From assembly GCF_001648175.1 (NCBI RefSeq), contig NZ_CP015243.1, positions 3,162,001-3,226,000 on the forward strand: a DNA stretch of 64,000 bases, read 5' to 3'. The number at the start of each line of letters is the position of its first letter. Position 1 is the first letter of the stretch. Position numbers and translations under genes: made by a program. This DNA is from Halotalea alkalilenta. GTDB taxonomy: Bacteria > Pseudomonadota > Gammaproteobacteria > Pseudomonadales > Halomonadaceae. This document shows positions 39,534 to 48,861 of this stretch, piece by piece. The notes beneath the pieces were generated by a model. It was not told the origin of the DNA. It saw only the letters and a list, made by a program, of their open reading frames with translations, and did no database searches.

Positions 39534-40244
39534 TTAAGTGGCGTTGCTCATCAACATCTCGCGGATCTTGCCGATCGCCCGGGTGGGATTGAGCCCCTTC
39601 GGACATACGTTGACGCAGTTCATGATCCCACGGCAGCGGAACACGCTGAACGGATCGTCGAGCCCGGCGAGACGCTCACTGGTTGCATCGTCGCGGCTAT
39701 CAGCGAGGAAGCGATAAGCCTGCAGCAGACCGGCGGGGCCGACGAACTTGTCCGGATTCCACCAGAACGAGGGGCACGAGGTCGAGCAGCAGGCACAGAG
39801 GATGCACTCGTAGAGCCCGTCGAGCTTGTCGCGCTCCTCCGGGGACTGCAGCCGCTCGATCGCAGGCGCTGGACCGCTGGTCTGCAGATAGGGCTGGATC
39901 CGCTCGTACTGGTGGTAGAACAGCGCCATGTCGACCACCAGGTCGCGAATCACCGGCAGGCCGGGCAGCGGGCGCAGCGTGAGCTTGCCGTTCTTGGTCA
40001 CTTCGGAGACCGCGGTCACGCAGGTGAGCCCGTTCTTGCCGTTCATGTTCAGCCCGTCGGAGCCGCACACGCCCTCGCGGCAGCTGCGCCGGAACGCAAG
40101 GCTCGGGTCCTGCTCCTGGATCAGCTGGATGACGTTGAGCACCATCAGGTCGCGCCCGTGGGTATCGACCTGGAAGTCCTGCATGTAGGGCTTGTCGTCC
40201 GTTTCCGGGTTGTAGCGATAAACCGATACGTTGAGCATTGACAT
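39534..40244 (-). CDS. sdhB: Succinate dehydrogenase iron-sulfur subunit
   Basis: SdhB carries electrons from FAD to quinone through three clusters. The 236 residues show the [2Fe-2S] motif SCREGVCGSDGLNMNG, then CILCACCSTSCPSFWW and CRGIMNCVNVCPKGLNP for the [4Fe-4S] and [3Fe-4S] clusters. Normal length, and it sits 16 bases after sdhA. It is peripheral on the inner face of the membrane, bound to SdhCD. Confidence 0.97.
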   Translation of the reverse strand: MSMLNVSVYRYNPETDDKPYMQDFQVDTHGRDLMVLNVIQLIQEQDPSLAFRRSCREGVCGSDGLNMNGKNGLTCVTAVSEVTKNGKLTLRPLPGLPVIRDLVVDMALFYHQYERIQPYLQTSGPAPAIERLQSPEERDKLDGLYECILCACCSTSCPSFWWNPDKFVGPAGLLQAYRFLADSRDDATSERLAGLDDPFSVFRCRGIMNCVNVCPKGLNPTRAIGKIREMLMSNAT

Positions 40245-40260
40245 CTGACTCGCCTCCCCC

Positions 40261-42033
40261 TCAGTAGGTCCGGATCTTGGGCTCGAAACGTTCGACCGTC
40301 TTCGGCGCGAAGTTGACCTCGCGCTGACCGAGTCTCTTCTCGGTCGGGAAGTAGACCGAATGCTTCAGCCAGTTCTCATCGTCGCGATCGGGATAGTCTT
40401 CGCGGGAGTGCGCGCCACGGCTCTCGCGGCGGTTGAGCGCGGCGATCGCGGTGGCTTCGGCGACCTCGAAAAGGTTGTCCAGCTCGAGCGCTTCGACGCG
40501 CGCGGTGTTGAACACCTCGGACTTGTCGCTGAGATGCGCCTCGGCGATGCGCCCGCGCAGCTCGGCAAGCGCCTGGACGCCCTGCTGCATGGTCTCTTCC
40601 TTGCGAAACACGCCGAAGTTGTTCTGCATGATGGTCTGCAGCTCGCGCTTGAGCTCGGCGACCGACTCACCGCCGCTCGACTCGTTCCAGCGGCTCAGCC
40701 GCTTCATCGAAGTCTCGACGTCGGAATCGCTCGGCTCGAGGGCTTCGACCCCATCGTTGAGCGCGTTCTCGATGTACATACCCGCCGCGCGGCCGAACAC
40801 CACCAGGTCGAGCAGCGAGTTACCGCCCAGGCGGTTGGCGCCGTGGACCGAGACGCAGGCGGCTTCGCCGCAGGCGAACAGACCGTTGATGACACGGTCC
40901 TTGCCATCCGCATCCACGGTCAGCGCCTGGCCATGAACGTTGGTCGGAATGCCACCCATCATGTAGTGACAGGTCGGCGTGACCGGAACGGGCTCCTTGA
41001 CCGGATCGACATGGGCGAAGGTCTTGGACAGCTCGACGATGCCGGGCAGGCGCTTCATCAGCACGTCCTCGCCGAGGTGGTCGAGCTTGAGCAGCACGTG
41101 GTCGCCATTCGGGCCGCAGCCGCGCCCTTCGAGCACCTCGAGCACCATCGAGCGAGCAACCACGTCCCGACCGGCGAGGTCCTTGGCGTTCGGCGCATAG
41201 CGCTCCATGAAGCGCTCGCCGTCTTTGTTGATCAGGTAGCCGCCCTCACCGCGACAGCCCTCCGTGACCAGCACCCCCGCCCCATGGATACCGGTCGGGT
41301 GGAACTGCCACATCTCGATGTCCTGGACCGGGAAGCCCGCGCGCAGGGCCATGCCGATGCCGTCGCCGGTATTGATCAGCGCGTTGGTGGTGGAGGCGTA
41401 GATACGGCCCGCACCACCGGTCGCCAGCACCGTGGCCTTGGACTTGATCATCACGGTCTCGCCGGTCTCGATGCAGATCGCGATCACGCCGACCACATCG
41501 TCCTTGGCGTTCTTGACCAGATCCACCGCGTACCACTCGTCGAGGAACACGGTGTGGTTCTTCAGGTTGTTCTGGTAGAGCGTGTGCAGCAGCGCATGAC
41601 CGGTACGGTCGGCCGCCGCGCAGGTGCGCGCCGCCTGGCCGCCCTTGCCGAAGTCCTTCGACTGCCCGCCGAACGGACGCTGGTAGATGCGACCGTTATC
41701 GAAGCGCGAGAACGGCAGGCCCATGTGCTCGAGCTCGAACACCGCCTTCGGTCCCTCCTGGCACATGTACTCGATCGCGTCCTGGTCGCCGATGTAGTCG
41801 GAGCCCTTGACGGTGTCGTACATGTGCCAGCGCCAGTCATCGTTCGGGTCGGCGCTGGCGATCGCACAGGTGATCCCGCCCTGGGCGGAAACGGTGTGGG
41901 AACGCGTGGGGAAGACCTTGGACAGCACCGCCGTGTTCTTGCCCGACTTGGCCAGTTCGAGGGCCGCACGAAGGCCCGCTCCGCCGCCACCGATGATGAT
42001 CGCGTCGAAATTCATGCTACGCATTTGTGCCAT
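40261..42033 (-). CDS. sdhA: Succinate dehydrogenase flavoprotein subunit
   Basis: The 590-residue flavoprotein oxidises succinate to fumarate. It has the FAD site [16 protein letters not shown], the FAD-attachment segment [12 protein letters not shown] (histidine), [23 protein letters not shown], and the substrate region [13 protein letters not shown]. The start is the first of three close ATG codons (42033, 42024, 42015), and I cannot decide among them. It is four bases from sdhD. C-terminal region [24 protein letters not shown] is usual. Confidence 0.97.
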   Translation of the reverse strand: MAQMRSMNFDAIIIGGGGAGLRAALELAKSGKNTAVLSKVFPTRSHTVSAQGGITCAIASADPNDDWRWHMYDTVKGSDYIGDQDAIEYMCQEGPKAVFELEHMGLPFSRFDNGRIYQRPFGGQSKDFGKGGQAARTCAAADRTGHALLHTLYQNNLKNHTVFLDEWYAVDLVKNAKDDVVGVIAICIETGETVMIKSKATVLATGGAGRIYASTTNALINTGDGIGMALRAGFPVQDIEMWQFHPTGIHGAGVLVTEGCRGEGGYLINKDGERFMERYAPNAKDLAGRDVVARSMVLEVLEGRGCGPNGDHVLLKLDHLGEDVLMKRLPGIVELSKTFAHVDPVKEPVPVTPTCHYMMGGIPTNVHGQALTVDADGKDRVINGLFACGEAACVSVHGANRLGGNSLLDLVVFGRAAGMYIENALNDGVEALEPSDSDVETSMKRLSRWNESSGGESVAELKRELQTIMQNNFGVFRKEETMQQGVQALAELRGRIAEAHLSDKSEVFNTARVEALELDNLFEVAEATAIAALNRRESRGAHSREDYPDRDDENWLKHSVYFPTEKRLGQREVNFAPKTVERFEPKIRTY

Positions 42034-42037
42034 CGAA

Positions 42038-42391
42038 TCAGGCTCCCCAGAGAACTTGTACGGACCACACCACGAAGACGAAAAGCGCCAGGATCACGAA
42101 CGCCTGAAGCGCCAGGCGCAGATTGGTCCACTTGATGTAGTCGGTGACCACCGTCCACAGCCCGATCCAGGCGTGGGCCGCGATGGAGAGCAGTGCGAGC
42201 AGGGTGAAGACGCGCATCGAGGTACGCTCGAACAGCCCCGACCAAGTGAGGTAGTCGAGCTGGGGATGGAGCAGCAGGTAGCCCACGATGAAAACGGTGT
42301 AGAGAGCCAGGATCACTGCGGAGGCGCGCTGGACCAGCCAGTCGGAGAGGCCGCTGCGCCCAAGGTTGGTGACGTTGGTTACCATACCCAT
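42038..42391 (-). CDS. sdhD: Succinate dehydrogenase membrane anchor SdhD
   Basis: The 117-residue protein has three transmembrane helices (about residues 22-42, 59-79 and 90-112). The quinone and heme-side signature is in the [32 protein letters not shown] segment, whose histidine is the likely heme b ligand. It overlaps the sdhC end by 13 bases if the ATG at 42391 is used, or 7 bases with the second ATG at 42385. Confidence 0.93.
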   Translation of the reverse strand: MGMVTNVTNLGRSGLSDWLVQRASAVILALYTVFIVGYLLLHPQLDYLTWSGLFERTSMRVFTLLALLSIAAHAWIGLWTVVTDYIKWTNLRLALQAFVILALFVFVVWSVQVLWGA

Positions 42392-42777
42392 ACCCCCGCG
42401 AGCAGGATCAGCACGGCGCTCGCGATGATCACGATCTTCGAGGTGCGGATGCCGCCCTCGCGGTCGTCGGCGAAGTGCAGATCCATCGCCATGTGACGGA
42501 TGCCGGCAACGAAGTGCAGCGCCAGCGCGGAGAGCAGGCCCCAGGCGACCAGCTTGGCGAAGAAGTTGTGCGCCAGGGCATCACGCACCGCCTCGAAGCC
42601 ACGCTCTGAGGAGAGCGATGCATCGAAGGCCCAAAGCGCGAAGATGAGCCCAACGAACAGCATGACGCCAGTGATGCGGTGGGAGATCGAAACGAGGGCG
42701 GGAAGCGGCTGCTTTATCGTACTCAAGTCCAGGTTGACCGGACGCTTTGCAGTCTGTAGCGGCTTTTGGGTAGTCAC
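42379..42777 (-). CDS. sdhC: Succinate dehydrogenase cytochrome b556 subunit SdhC
   Basis: The 132-residue membrane subunit has the SdhC signature KRPVNLDLSTIKQPLPALVSISHRITGVMLF (quinone-site Ser and Arg) and a second heme-side histidine in ALALHFVAGIRHMAMD. Three helices are visible. It is the first gene of the long minus-strand TCA cluster, with a predicted sigma70 promoter and a leader of about 180 bases. Confidence 0.95.
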   Translation of the reverse strand: MTTQKPLQTAKRPVNLDLSTIKQPLPALVSISHRITGVMLFVGLIFALWAFDASLSSERGFEAVRDALAHNFFAKLVAWGLLSALALHFVAGIRHMAMDLHFADDREGGIRTSKIVIIASAVLILLAGVWVW

Positions 42778-43388
42778 GGTTTTCTTTCACTCTCTCGACC
42801 CGACCTGCGCAAGACTGCGATGCCGGGGTTGGTTTTGGAAAGCCTTTTACGGAATCCGCATCCAACGCCCCCGTATCGCTGCGCCTAGCTTCGCCAACAA
42901 ACGCTGAACGCCAGTGAAATAGGGAACCTGGCACGGCTCCTTTGTCTTGATTTAACGGGCGAAAATTATAGTCCCGACAAAGCAAGATGACAAATTGACG
43001 CACTTTCGCGCACACTACCGCGGAGTTCGACAACACCCCGTGTACGCGACGCCGATTCGCCATGCGCATCCTACGCCCGTGATGCCGACCGCGCCACCGC
43101 CCAAGCCGCCTTCCAGACCCGAAAGCGACGAGGTGGAACACGACGCCTGCGTAACGACGCATACGCGTTCGAAACCTTGCAAGCGGGGTGGGCGGGCGGG
43201 CGCTAGACTTGCGTCACGACGCGATGATCGATCGATGTGGAGTGGCACGATCGAACCAGCTGCGCTGCCAGCGGCGAGATGATGATTCGGGCACGGCCAG
43301 CGCGCAGCAGCAACCGCGACGCTCCCCGGCACCGGCATGGAAGACACTCCCTAACAAGGACCTAGCATCCGCAAAGAGGAGGCCTTGA
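42778..43388. other. 611-base divergent control region between sdhC and gltA
   Basis: No gene is supported. The sdhC promoter lies near 42965-42993. The gltA side (about 43000-43380) is GC-rich and gives no convincing -35/-10 pair, although the gltA start has a very strong AGAGGAGG ribosome-binding site. The length suggests several regulator sites for coordinated TCA control. Confidence 0.6.
42965..42993 (-). promoter_or_regulatory. Sigma70 promoter of sdhC
   Basis: On the minus strand TTGTCA (42988-42993) and TATAAT (42965-42970) are separated by exactly 17 bases, an almost ideal sigma70 promoter. The start point would be about 180 bases before sdhC. Confidence 0.8.
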
Positions 43389-44681
43389 ATGGCTGACAAG
43401 AAGGCACGCTTGACCATCGATGGCGCGGACGAGGCCATCGAACTGCCGATCTACTCCGGCACCCTGGGCCCGGACGTCATCGATGTGCGCGCCCTGGGCG
43501 GCTCCGGCTACTTCACCTACGACCCGGGCTTCGTCTCGACCGCCTCCTGCAATTCCGAGATCACCTACATCGACGGCCAGAAAGGGGTACTGCTGCACCG
43601 CGGCTATCCGATCGAGGAGCTGGCCCAGCACTCCAACTACCTGGAGCTCAGTTTCCTGCTGCTCAACGGCCATCTGCCGAGCCCGCAGGAGTACGAGGAG
43701 TTCTCCAAGACGATTCGTTACCACACCATGGTCCACGAACAGTTGGTGAACTTCTTCAAAGGCTTTCGCCGCGACGCCCACCCGATGGCGGTGATGTGCG
43801 GCACCGTAGGCGCCCTGGCGGCCTTTTACCACGACAGCCTGGACATCACCGCGGAGCGCGACCGGCAGATCTCCGCTCACCGGCTGATCGCCAAGATGCC
43901 GACGCTGGCGGCAATGTGCCACAAGTACTGCATCGGCCAACCGTTCGTCTATCCACGCAACGATCTGAGCTTCGCCGAGAACTTCCTCTACATGATGTTC
44001 AGCACGCCCTGCGAGGAGTACTTGCCGAACCCGATCTTCGCCAAGGCGATGGATCGGATATTCATGCTCCATGCCGATCATGAACAGAACGCCTCCACCT
44101 CGACGGTGCGCCTGGTCGGCTCCACCGGTGCCAACCCGTTCGCCTGCATCAGCGCCGGGATCGCCGCGCTCTGGGGCCCCGCCCACGGTGGCGCCAACGA
44201 AGCGGTACTGACCATGCTCGAGGAGATCGGCGACGACTCCGAAGAAAACATCCAGCGCTTCGTCGACCGCGCCAAGGACAAAGACGATCCGTTCCGGCTG
44301 ATGGGCTTCGGCCACCGCGTCTATCGCAACTTCGACCCGCGCGCCAAGGTGATGAAGGAGACCTGCGACGAGGTGCTCAGCGAGCTCGGCCTCGGCGAGG
44401 ACCCGCAGCTCAAGATCGCCAAGCGGCTCGAGCAGATCGCCCTGGAAGACGAATACTTCGTCGAGCGCAAGCTCTATCCCAACGTCGACTTCTACTCCGG
44501 GATCATCCTCCGCGCGATCGGCATCCCGACCAACATGTTCACGGTGATCTTCGCCATGGCCCGTACCATCGGCTGGGTCTCACACTGGAACGAGATGATC
44601 GCCAACGGCACCAAGATCGGCCGTCCCCGCCAGCTCTACACCGGTCCCGAGCTGCGCCACTACCCGGCGAAACAGGACTGA
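43389..44681 (+). CDS. gltA: Citrate synthase
   Basis: GltA condenses oxaloacetate with acetyl-CoA, the entry of the TCA cycle. The 430-residue protein has the length and N-terminal domain of the hexameric, NADH-sensitive type of gammaproteobacteria. Catalytic and binding regions visible are ILLNGHL-type [54 protein letters not shown] and [18 protein letters not shown] (active histidines and Asp nearby). AGAGGAGG precedes the ATG. It is divergent from sdhC and followed by a terminator hairpin. Confidence 0.98.
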   Translation: MADKKARLTIDGADEAIELPIYSGTLGPDVIDVRALGGSGYFTYDPGFVSTASCNSEITYIDGQKGVLLHRGYPIEELAQHSNYLELSFLLLNGHLPSPQEYEEFSKTIRYHTMVHEQLVNFFKGFRRDAHPMAVMCGTVGALAAFYHDSLDITAERDRQISAHRLIAKMPTLAAMCHKYCIGQPFVYPRNDLSFAENFLYMMFSTPCEEYLPNPIFAKAMDRIFMLHADHEQNASTSTVRLVGSTGANPFACISAGIAALWGPAHGGANEAVLTMLEEIGDDSEENIQRFVDRAKDKDDPFRLMGFGHRVYRNFDPRAKVMKETCDEVLSELGLGEDPQLKIAKRLEQIALEDEYFVERKLYPNVDFYSGIILRAIGIPTNMFTVIFAMARTIGWVSHWNEMIANGTKIGRPRQLYTGPELRHYPAKQD

Positions 44682-44717
44682 CCCGTTCACCGGCGCCGCA
44701 CGGGCGCTGAGTGCAGA

Positions 44718-44740
44718 GCGCCGGCGAACCACGCCGGCGC
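44718..44740 (+). terminator. Hairpin after gltA
   Basis: GCGCCGGCG (44718-44726) and CGCCGGCGC (44732-44740) form a perfect 9-bp stem with a 5-base loop, about 37 bases after the gltA stop. A T-tract is poor. Confidence 0.6.
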
Positions 44741-44842
44741 CCAGACTTCCCTCCAGACACACCGCCTCAAAGCGATATACTATTCGCCGTTACCGCGGCA
44801 CGCCCGCCGATACCGTCACCGTAAGACAAGGCGCACCCTGCA

Positions 44843-46327
44843 ATGACCGTACGCACCCGCATCGCCCCCTCTCCCACCGGCGACCCCCACGTCGGCACCG
44901 CCTACGTGGCGCTGTTCAATCTCTGCTTCGCCAAGCAGCACGGGGGCGAATTCATCCTGCGCATCGAGGACACCGACCAGACCCGTTCGACCCGTGCTTC
45001 CGAGCAGGTGATCTTCGATTCGCTGCACTGGCTCGGCATCGAGTGGAGCGAAGGGCCCGACGTCGGCGGACCGCACGCGCCTTACCGACAGAGCGAGCGT
45101 GGCGATATCTACGTAGAGCACGTCCAGCGCCTGCTCAACTCAGGCCACGCCTTCAAGTGCTACCGCACCACTGAAGAGCTGGAAGCTCTGCGCGAGGCGC
45201 GCCGCGCCGAAGGCAACTTCAGCGCCCTGAAGCAGGACGACCTCGCCCTGCCCAGCGACGAAGTCGCCCGCCGCGAGGCGAGGGGCGAGCCCTACGTGGT
45301 GCGGATGAAGGTGCCGAGCGAAGGGGTTTGCGTGGTCGAGGACCTGCTGCGCGGCCCGATCGAGCTCGATTGGGCCCAGGTCGACGCCCAGATCCTGATG
45401 AAGTCGGACGGCATGCCGACCTATCACCTCGCCAATGTGGTCGACGACCACCTGATGGGCATCACCCACGTGCTGCGCGGCGAAGAGTGGATCAACTCCG
45501 CTTCCAAGCACAAGCTGCTCTACCAGTACTTCGGCTGGGAAATGCCGGTGCTCTGCCACCTGCCGCTGCTGCGCAATCCGGACAAGACCAAGCTGTCGAA
45601 GCGCAAGAATCCGACTTCGATCAACTACTACCGCAAGATGGGCTATCTCCCCCAGGCGCTGCTCAACTACCTCGGCAGGATGGGCTGGTCGATGCCGGAC
45701 GAGCGCGAAAAGTTCAGCCTCGAACAGATGCAGGCCCATTTCGACATCCAGCGCGTCTCGCTGGGCGGTCCGGTGTTCGATCTCGACAAGCTGACCTGGC
45801 TGAACGGCGTCTATCTGCGCGAGGATCTGAGCGACGAGCAGTTCGTCGAGGCCATGCGCGAGTGGGCGTTCAACGATGACTACATCGCCAAGCTCCTTCC
45901 CGAAGTCCGCCCCCGGGTGCAGACGCTCTCAGAGGTCATCCCGCTCGCTGGCCATTTCTTCTCCGGGGTACCCAAGCTCGAGGCCGACGACTTCGAGGCG
46001 ATCGCGATCGACCAGGAACGCCAGGTCGCACTGCTGCAGTTTTTGGCCTGGCGGCTCGAAGCGCTCGAAGAGTGGAGCAAGGAAGCGCTGATGGCCCAGG
46101 CCAGGACGCTTGCCGAACATTTCGAGCTGAAAATGAAGGTGTTCCTCGCGCCAGTGTTCGTCGCCATCACCGGCAGCCTTACCTCCACCTCGGTACTCGA
46201 TGCGATGGCGATCATCGGCTCCGATCTGACCCGCGCGCGCCTGCGCAACGCGATCGAGGTGCTGGGAGGGGTGTCGAAGAAGCGGGCCAAAGCGTTGGAG
46301 AAGGAGTATCGCTCGATCGCCCCTTGA
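44843..46327 (+). CDS. gltX: Glutamyl-tRNA synthetase
   Basis: The 494-residue class I synthetase begins [25 protein letters not shown], the HIGH-like region; [15 protein letters not shown] supplies the KMSKS-equivalent. [12 protein letters not shown] and an anticodon-binding helical C-terminus complete the enzyme. It charges tRNA-Glu. The tRNA-Glu gene lies about 180 bases downstream behind its own promoter. TATACT at 44774 may be the -10 of gltX. Confidence 0.97.
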   Translation: MTVRTRIAPSPTGDPHVGTAYVALFNLCFAKQHGGEFILRIEDTDQTRSTRASEQVIFDSLHWLGIEWSEGPDVGGPHAPYRQSERGDIYVEHVQRLLNSGHAFKCYRTTEELEALREARRAEGNFSALKQDDLALPSDEVARREARGEPYVVRMKVPSEGVCVVEDLLRGPIELDWAQVDAQILMKSDGMPTYHLANVVDDHLMGITHVLRGEEWINSASKHKLLYQYFGWEMPVLCHLPLLRNPDKTKLSKRKNPTSINYYRKMGYLPQALLNYLGRMGWSMPDEREKFSLEQMQAHFDIQRVSLGGPVFDLDKLTWLNGVYLREDLSDEQFVEAMREWAFNDDYIAKLLPEVRPRVQTLSEVIPLAGHFFSGVPKLEADDFEAIAIDQERQVALLQFLAWRLEALEEWSKEALMAQARTLAEHFELKMKVFLAPVFVAITGSLTSTSVLDAMAIIGSDLTRARLRNAIEVLGGVSKKRAKALEKEYRSIAP

Positions 46328-46331
46328 GGGG

Positions 46332-46360
46332 TTGACGAGCCGCGGGGTGCTGCGTATCAT
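46332..46360 (+). promoter_or_regulatory. Stable-RNA promoter for the tRNA pair
   Basis: TTGACG (46332-46337) and TATCAT (46355-46360) are 17 bases apart. The following GCGCCCCG is a GC-rich discriminator of the kind found at stringently controlled rRNA and tRNA promoters. It starts four bases after the gltX stop. Confidence 0.75.
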
Positions 46361-46424
46361 GCGCCCCGTTCTCGAGCGACTCACGTTCGAAACTCCTTTC
46401 TCAGTCGATAGTTAGTTCGACTCT

Positions 46425-46500
46425 GGGGCCTTAGCTCAGCTGGGAGAGCGCAACGCTGGCAGCGTTGAGGTCATCGGTTCGATCCCGATAGGCTCCACCA
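46425..46500 (+). tRNA. tRNA-Ala (anticodon GGC)
   Basis: This 76-nt cloverleaf includes an encoded CCA end. The acceptor GGGGCCT/AGGCTCC has one G-U pair, the anticodon stem CAACG/CGTTG frames the loop CTGGCAG with anticodon GGC, and the T arm GGTTCGATCC-type loop is present. It is cotranscribed with tRNA-Glu eight bases downstream. Confidence 0.97.
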
Positions 46501-46508
46501 TCCATTAT

Positions 46509-46584
46509 GTCCCGTTCGTCTAGTGGTCTAGGACACCGCCCTTTCACGGCGGTAACAAGGGTTCGAACCCCTTACGGGACGCCA
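46509..46584 (+). tRNA. tRNA-Glu (anticodon TTC)
   Basis: This 76-nt cloverleaf with encoded CCA has acceptor GTCCCGT/ACGGGAC, anticodon stem CCGCC/GGCGG and loop CTTTCAC with anticodon TTC. The T loop GTTCGAACC is canonical. It lies just downstream of the enzyme that charges it, gltX. Confidence 0.97.
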
Positions 46585-47034
46585 TTTCCCGTCTAGTCGT
46601 CGCCTCGCGATGGTCATTTTTCGCCCTGAGCGGATTAACGGACCCTTGACTTTTCCACCGCGTCTTCACTGTTACTATTTTTTTCCGCACGATCCAACGC
46701 GGCAAGTGCACATGCCTATTCCGTGGCAATATATTCTTGAAAATCAACAAGTTAAACATGGTCAAAAAACAGACAATCTGTCTTCAGCCCTTGTCTTTCG
46801 GCGATTAGCGGGCTTCGAGGACAGCTTTTTCACAAGGTTATCCACAGAAAGTGTGGACAACGGCATCCGTCTTCGCGAATACAGCTTCGACGTCATTCGT
46901 CAAGCTTGGCATCAGTCACCTTGGTACAACGGGCCGACGGAAAAACGTCCCACCCAGGGTGAGCGTGCGACAGTTGGTCGCCTGCTCTACATCACCGCGA
47001 TCGCCTACCATGTCGGCGACGCATTGGAGTACCC
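46585..47034. other. AT-rich gene-free region after tRNA-Glu with two DnaA-box-like sites
   Basis: Between about 46660 and 46860 the sequence is much richer in A and T than the rest of the window and gives no convincing protein. TTATCCACA (46838-46846) is a perfect DnaA box, and TGTGGACAA (46852-46860) is a one-mismatch box in the opposite orientation. The last 100 bases return to normal composition and hold the cydD ribosome-binding site (TTGGAG). Location behind a tRNA suggests residual foreign DNA, but no attachment-site repeat was found. Confidence 0.55.
46838..46860. promoter_or_regulatory. Two facing DnaA boxes
   Basis: TTATCCACA matches the consensus TTATnCACA exactly; TGTGGACAA on the other strand reads TTGTCCACA. 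They are separated by five bases. Spacing and orientation suggest a DnaA-binding site outside oriC, such as a titration or promoter-control site. Chance cannot be excluded. Confidence 0.45.
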
Positions 47035-48861
47035 ATGGCCTCCGTTAACTCGAGTTCACCCGCCGCGCCCGTCGGCTCGCCCTCTTCCGCCTCCCCCACA
47101 CCGGCCCAATGGCTGCGGGTCAACGCTGCTCGCTCGGGCCACTGGCCCCGGGTGGCGATCCTGGCGGCGGCCTTGTCCACGCTGCTGCTGCTGGTCCAGG
47201 CCTGGGCGATCGCCACGATCGCCCAGCGAATGGTGATCGACGCAGCCGACTTCTCCACGCTGCTGGTGCCGCTGCTGGTGCTGCCCTGTGCTTTCATCGC
47301 CCGCGGCCTCTGCGCGCGGCTGAAGACCCTGGCCGGCACCCGCGCAGGCATCCTGGTGCGCCAGTCGATCCGCGCCGAACTGCTCCAGCGCCTGGGCGAG
47401 CGCGGCCCGCTGTGGGCACGACGCCAGCACAGCGCGACGCTGGGCAACCGGATCTGGGACCAGGTCGACGCGCTGCACGGCTACTACGCAGACTACCGCC
47501 CACAGATGATGCTCTGTGCGCTGATCCCGCTGATCATCCTGGTCGCGGTGTTCCCGCTAAACTGGGCGGCCGGCCTGATCCTGCTGATCACCGGGCCGAT
47601 GATCCCGCTGAACATGGCGATGATCGGCTGGGGAGCGAAGAGCCTGCAGGAGGCCCAGTTCCGTGAAATGAACCGGCTCGGTCGCCATTTCCTCGACACC
47701 GTGCGCGGGCTGCCGACGCTCAAGCTTTTCGGCATCGGCCGCGCCCAGGCGGCCAGCGTCGAGCGGATCTCGGAGGACTTCCGCCGTCGTACGATGAAGG
47801 TGCTGCGGCTCGCCTTTCTCTCCTCCACCGCGCTCGAATTCTTCGCCTCGGTGTCGATCGCGCTGCTGGCGATCTACATCGGCTTCAGCTACCTCGGCCA
47901 CTTCAGCTTCGGTACCTGGGATCATGGCTTGAGCCTGTTCATCGGGCTGTTCATCCTGGTGCTCGCGCCCGAGTACTATCAGCCGCTGCGGGACCTCGGC
48001 ACCCACTATCACGCCAAGGCCGAAGCCGAAGCCGCGGCCGAGGACCTGATTCCGCTGCTCGCCCGAGACGCCGTTGACGGCGAAATCCCGCCCGCCCGCG
48101 GCTGGCGCCCGCCCGAGCGCCTCGGCCTGCGTCTGCACCAGGTGGTGGCACGCTATCCTGGCCAGCTGCGCCCGGCGCTCGATGGGCTCGATCTCGAACT
48201 CCGTCCCGGCGAGACGCTCGCGGTGATCGGCCCCAGCGGGGCGGGCAAGACCACCCTGCTCAACGTGCTGCTCGGCTTTCTGCCGATCGAGTCGGGAAGC
48301 CTTGCGAGCGACGCCGGCGAGCCGCTCGCCGACCTCGCCCGCGAGGAGTGGCAGCGGGGCCTTGGCTGGGTAGGACAGCGCCCGGCGCTGATCAAGGGCA
48401 ACCTCGCCGACAATCTACGCTTGGCCGCGAACGGCGAGGTGGACGACGCTGCGCTCTGGAGGGCACTCGAACAGGCCCAGCTCAAGCCCTGGGCACGAGC
48501 GCTGCCGAGAGGCCTCGACACCGCGATCGGCGAAGGTGGCCAGCCGGTCTCCGGCGGCCAGGCGCGGCGCATCGCGCTGGCCCGAGCGTTCCTGCGCGAC
48601 GCGCCGCTCACTCTGCTCGACGAGCCGACCGCGAGCCTCGATGTCGAAAGCGAAGAGCTGGTGATCGATGCGCTCGACCGTCTGCGTCGGGGACGCACGC
48701 TGGTGATGCTCACTCATCGGCTGGAGCTGCTGCGCCTCGCCGACCGTATCCTGGTTCTCGAGAATGGCCGCGCCACGGCCTGCGCCGACTTCGCCACCTT
48801 GAGCGCGCCGGGTGGCCCGCTCGCCTACCTGGCGCAGCCACGAGGGCTTCAGCATGTCTGA
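47035..48861 (+). CDS. cydD: ABC transporter CydD (cysteine/glutathione exporter for cytochrome bd assembly)
   Basis: The 608-residue half-transporter has six membrane helices in the first 330 residues and an ATPase domain with Walker A GPSGAGKTT, signature VSGGQARR and Walker B LTLLDEPTASLD. The REMNRLGRHFLDTVRGLPTLKLFG coupling region is typical of CydD. With CydC it exports reduced thiols to the periplasm, needed for cytochrome bd and c assembly. The start follows TTGGAG by six bases. Its end overlaps cydC by eight bases. Confidence 0.94.
   Translation: MASVNSSSPAAPVGSPSSASPTPAQWLRVNAARSGHWPRVAILAAALSTLLLLVQAWAIATIAQRMVIDAADFSTLLVPLLVLPCAFIARGLCARLKTLAGTRAGILVRQSIRAELLQRLGERGPLWARRQHSATLGNRIWDQVDALHGYYADYRPQMMLCALIPLIILVAVFPLNWAAGLILLITGPMIPLNMAMIGWGAKSLQEAQFREMNRLGRHFLDTVRGLPTLKLFGIGRAQAASVERISEDFRRRTMKVLRLAFLSSTALEFFASVSIALLAIYIGFSYLGHFSFGTWDHGLSLFIGLFILVLAPEYYQPLRDLGTHYHAKAEAEAAAEDLIPLLARDAVDGEIPPARGWRPPERLGLRLHQVVARYPGQLRPALDGLDLELRPGETLAVIGPSGAGKTTLLNVLLGFLPIESGSLASDAGEPLADLAREEWQRGLGWVGQRPALIKGNLADNLRLAANGEVDDAALWRALEQAQLKPWARALPRGLDTAIGEGGQPVSGGQARRIALARAFLRDAPLTLLDEPTASLDVESEELVIDALDRLRRGRTLVMLTHRLELLRLADRILVLENGRATACADFATLSAPGGPLAYLAQPRGLQHV

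Noticed and set aside
37671..40241. 856-residue open frame antisense to sucA and sdhB
   Set aside because: It spans two secure genes and an intergenic control region; caused by codon bias.
44774..44779. TATACT as a full gltX promoter
   Set aside because: No acceptable -35 hexamer at the proper distance; mentioned only as a possible -10.
46610..47236. Possible small gene between tRNA-Glu and cydD
   Set aside because: It crosses the AT-rich island and runs in another frame into cydD; no ribosome-binding site or family.
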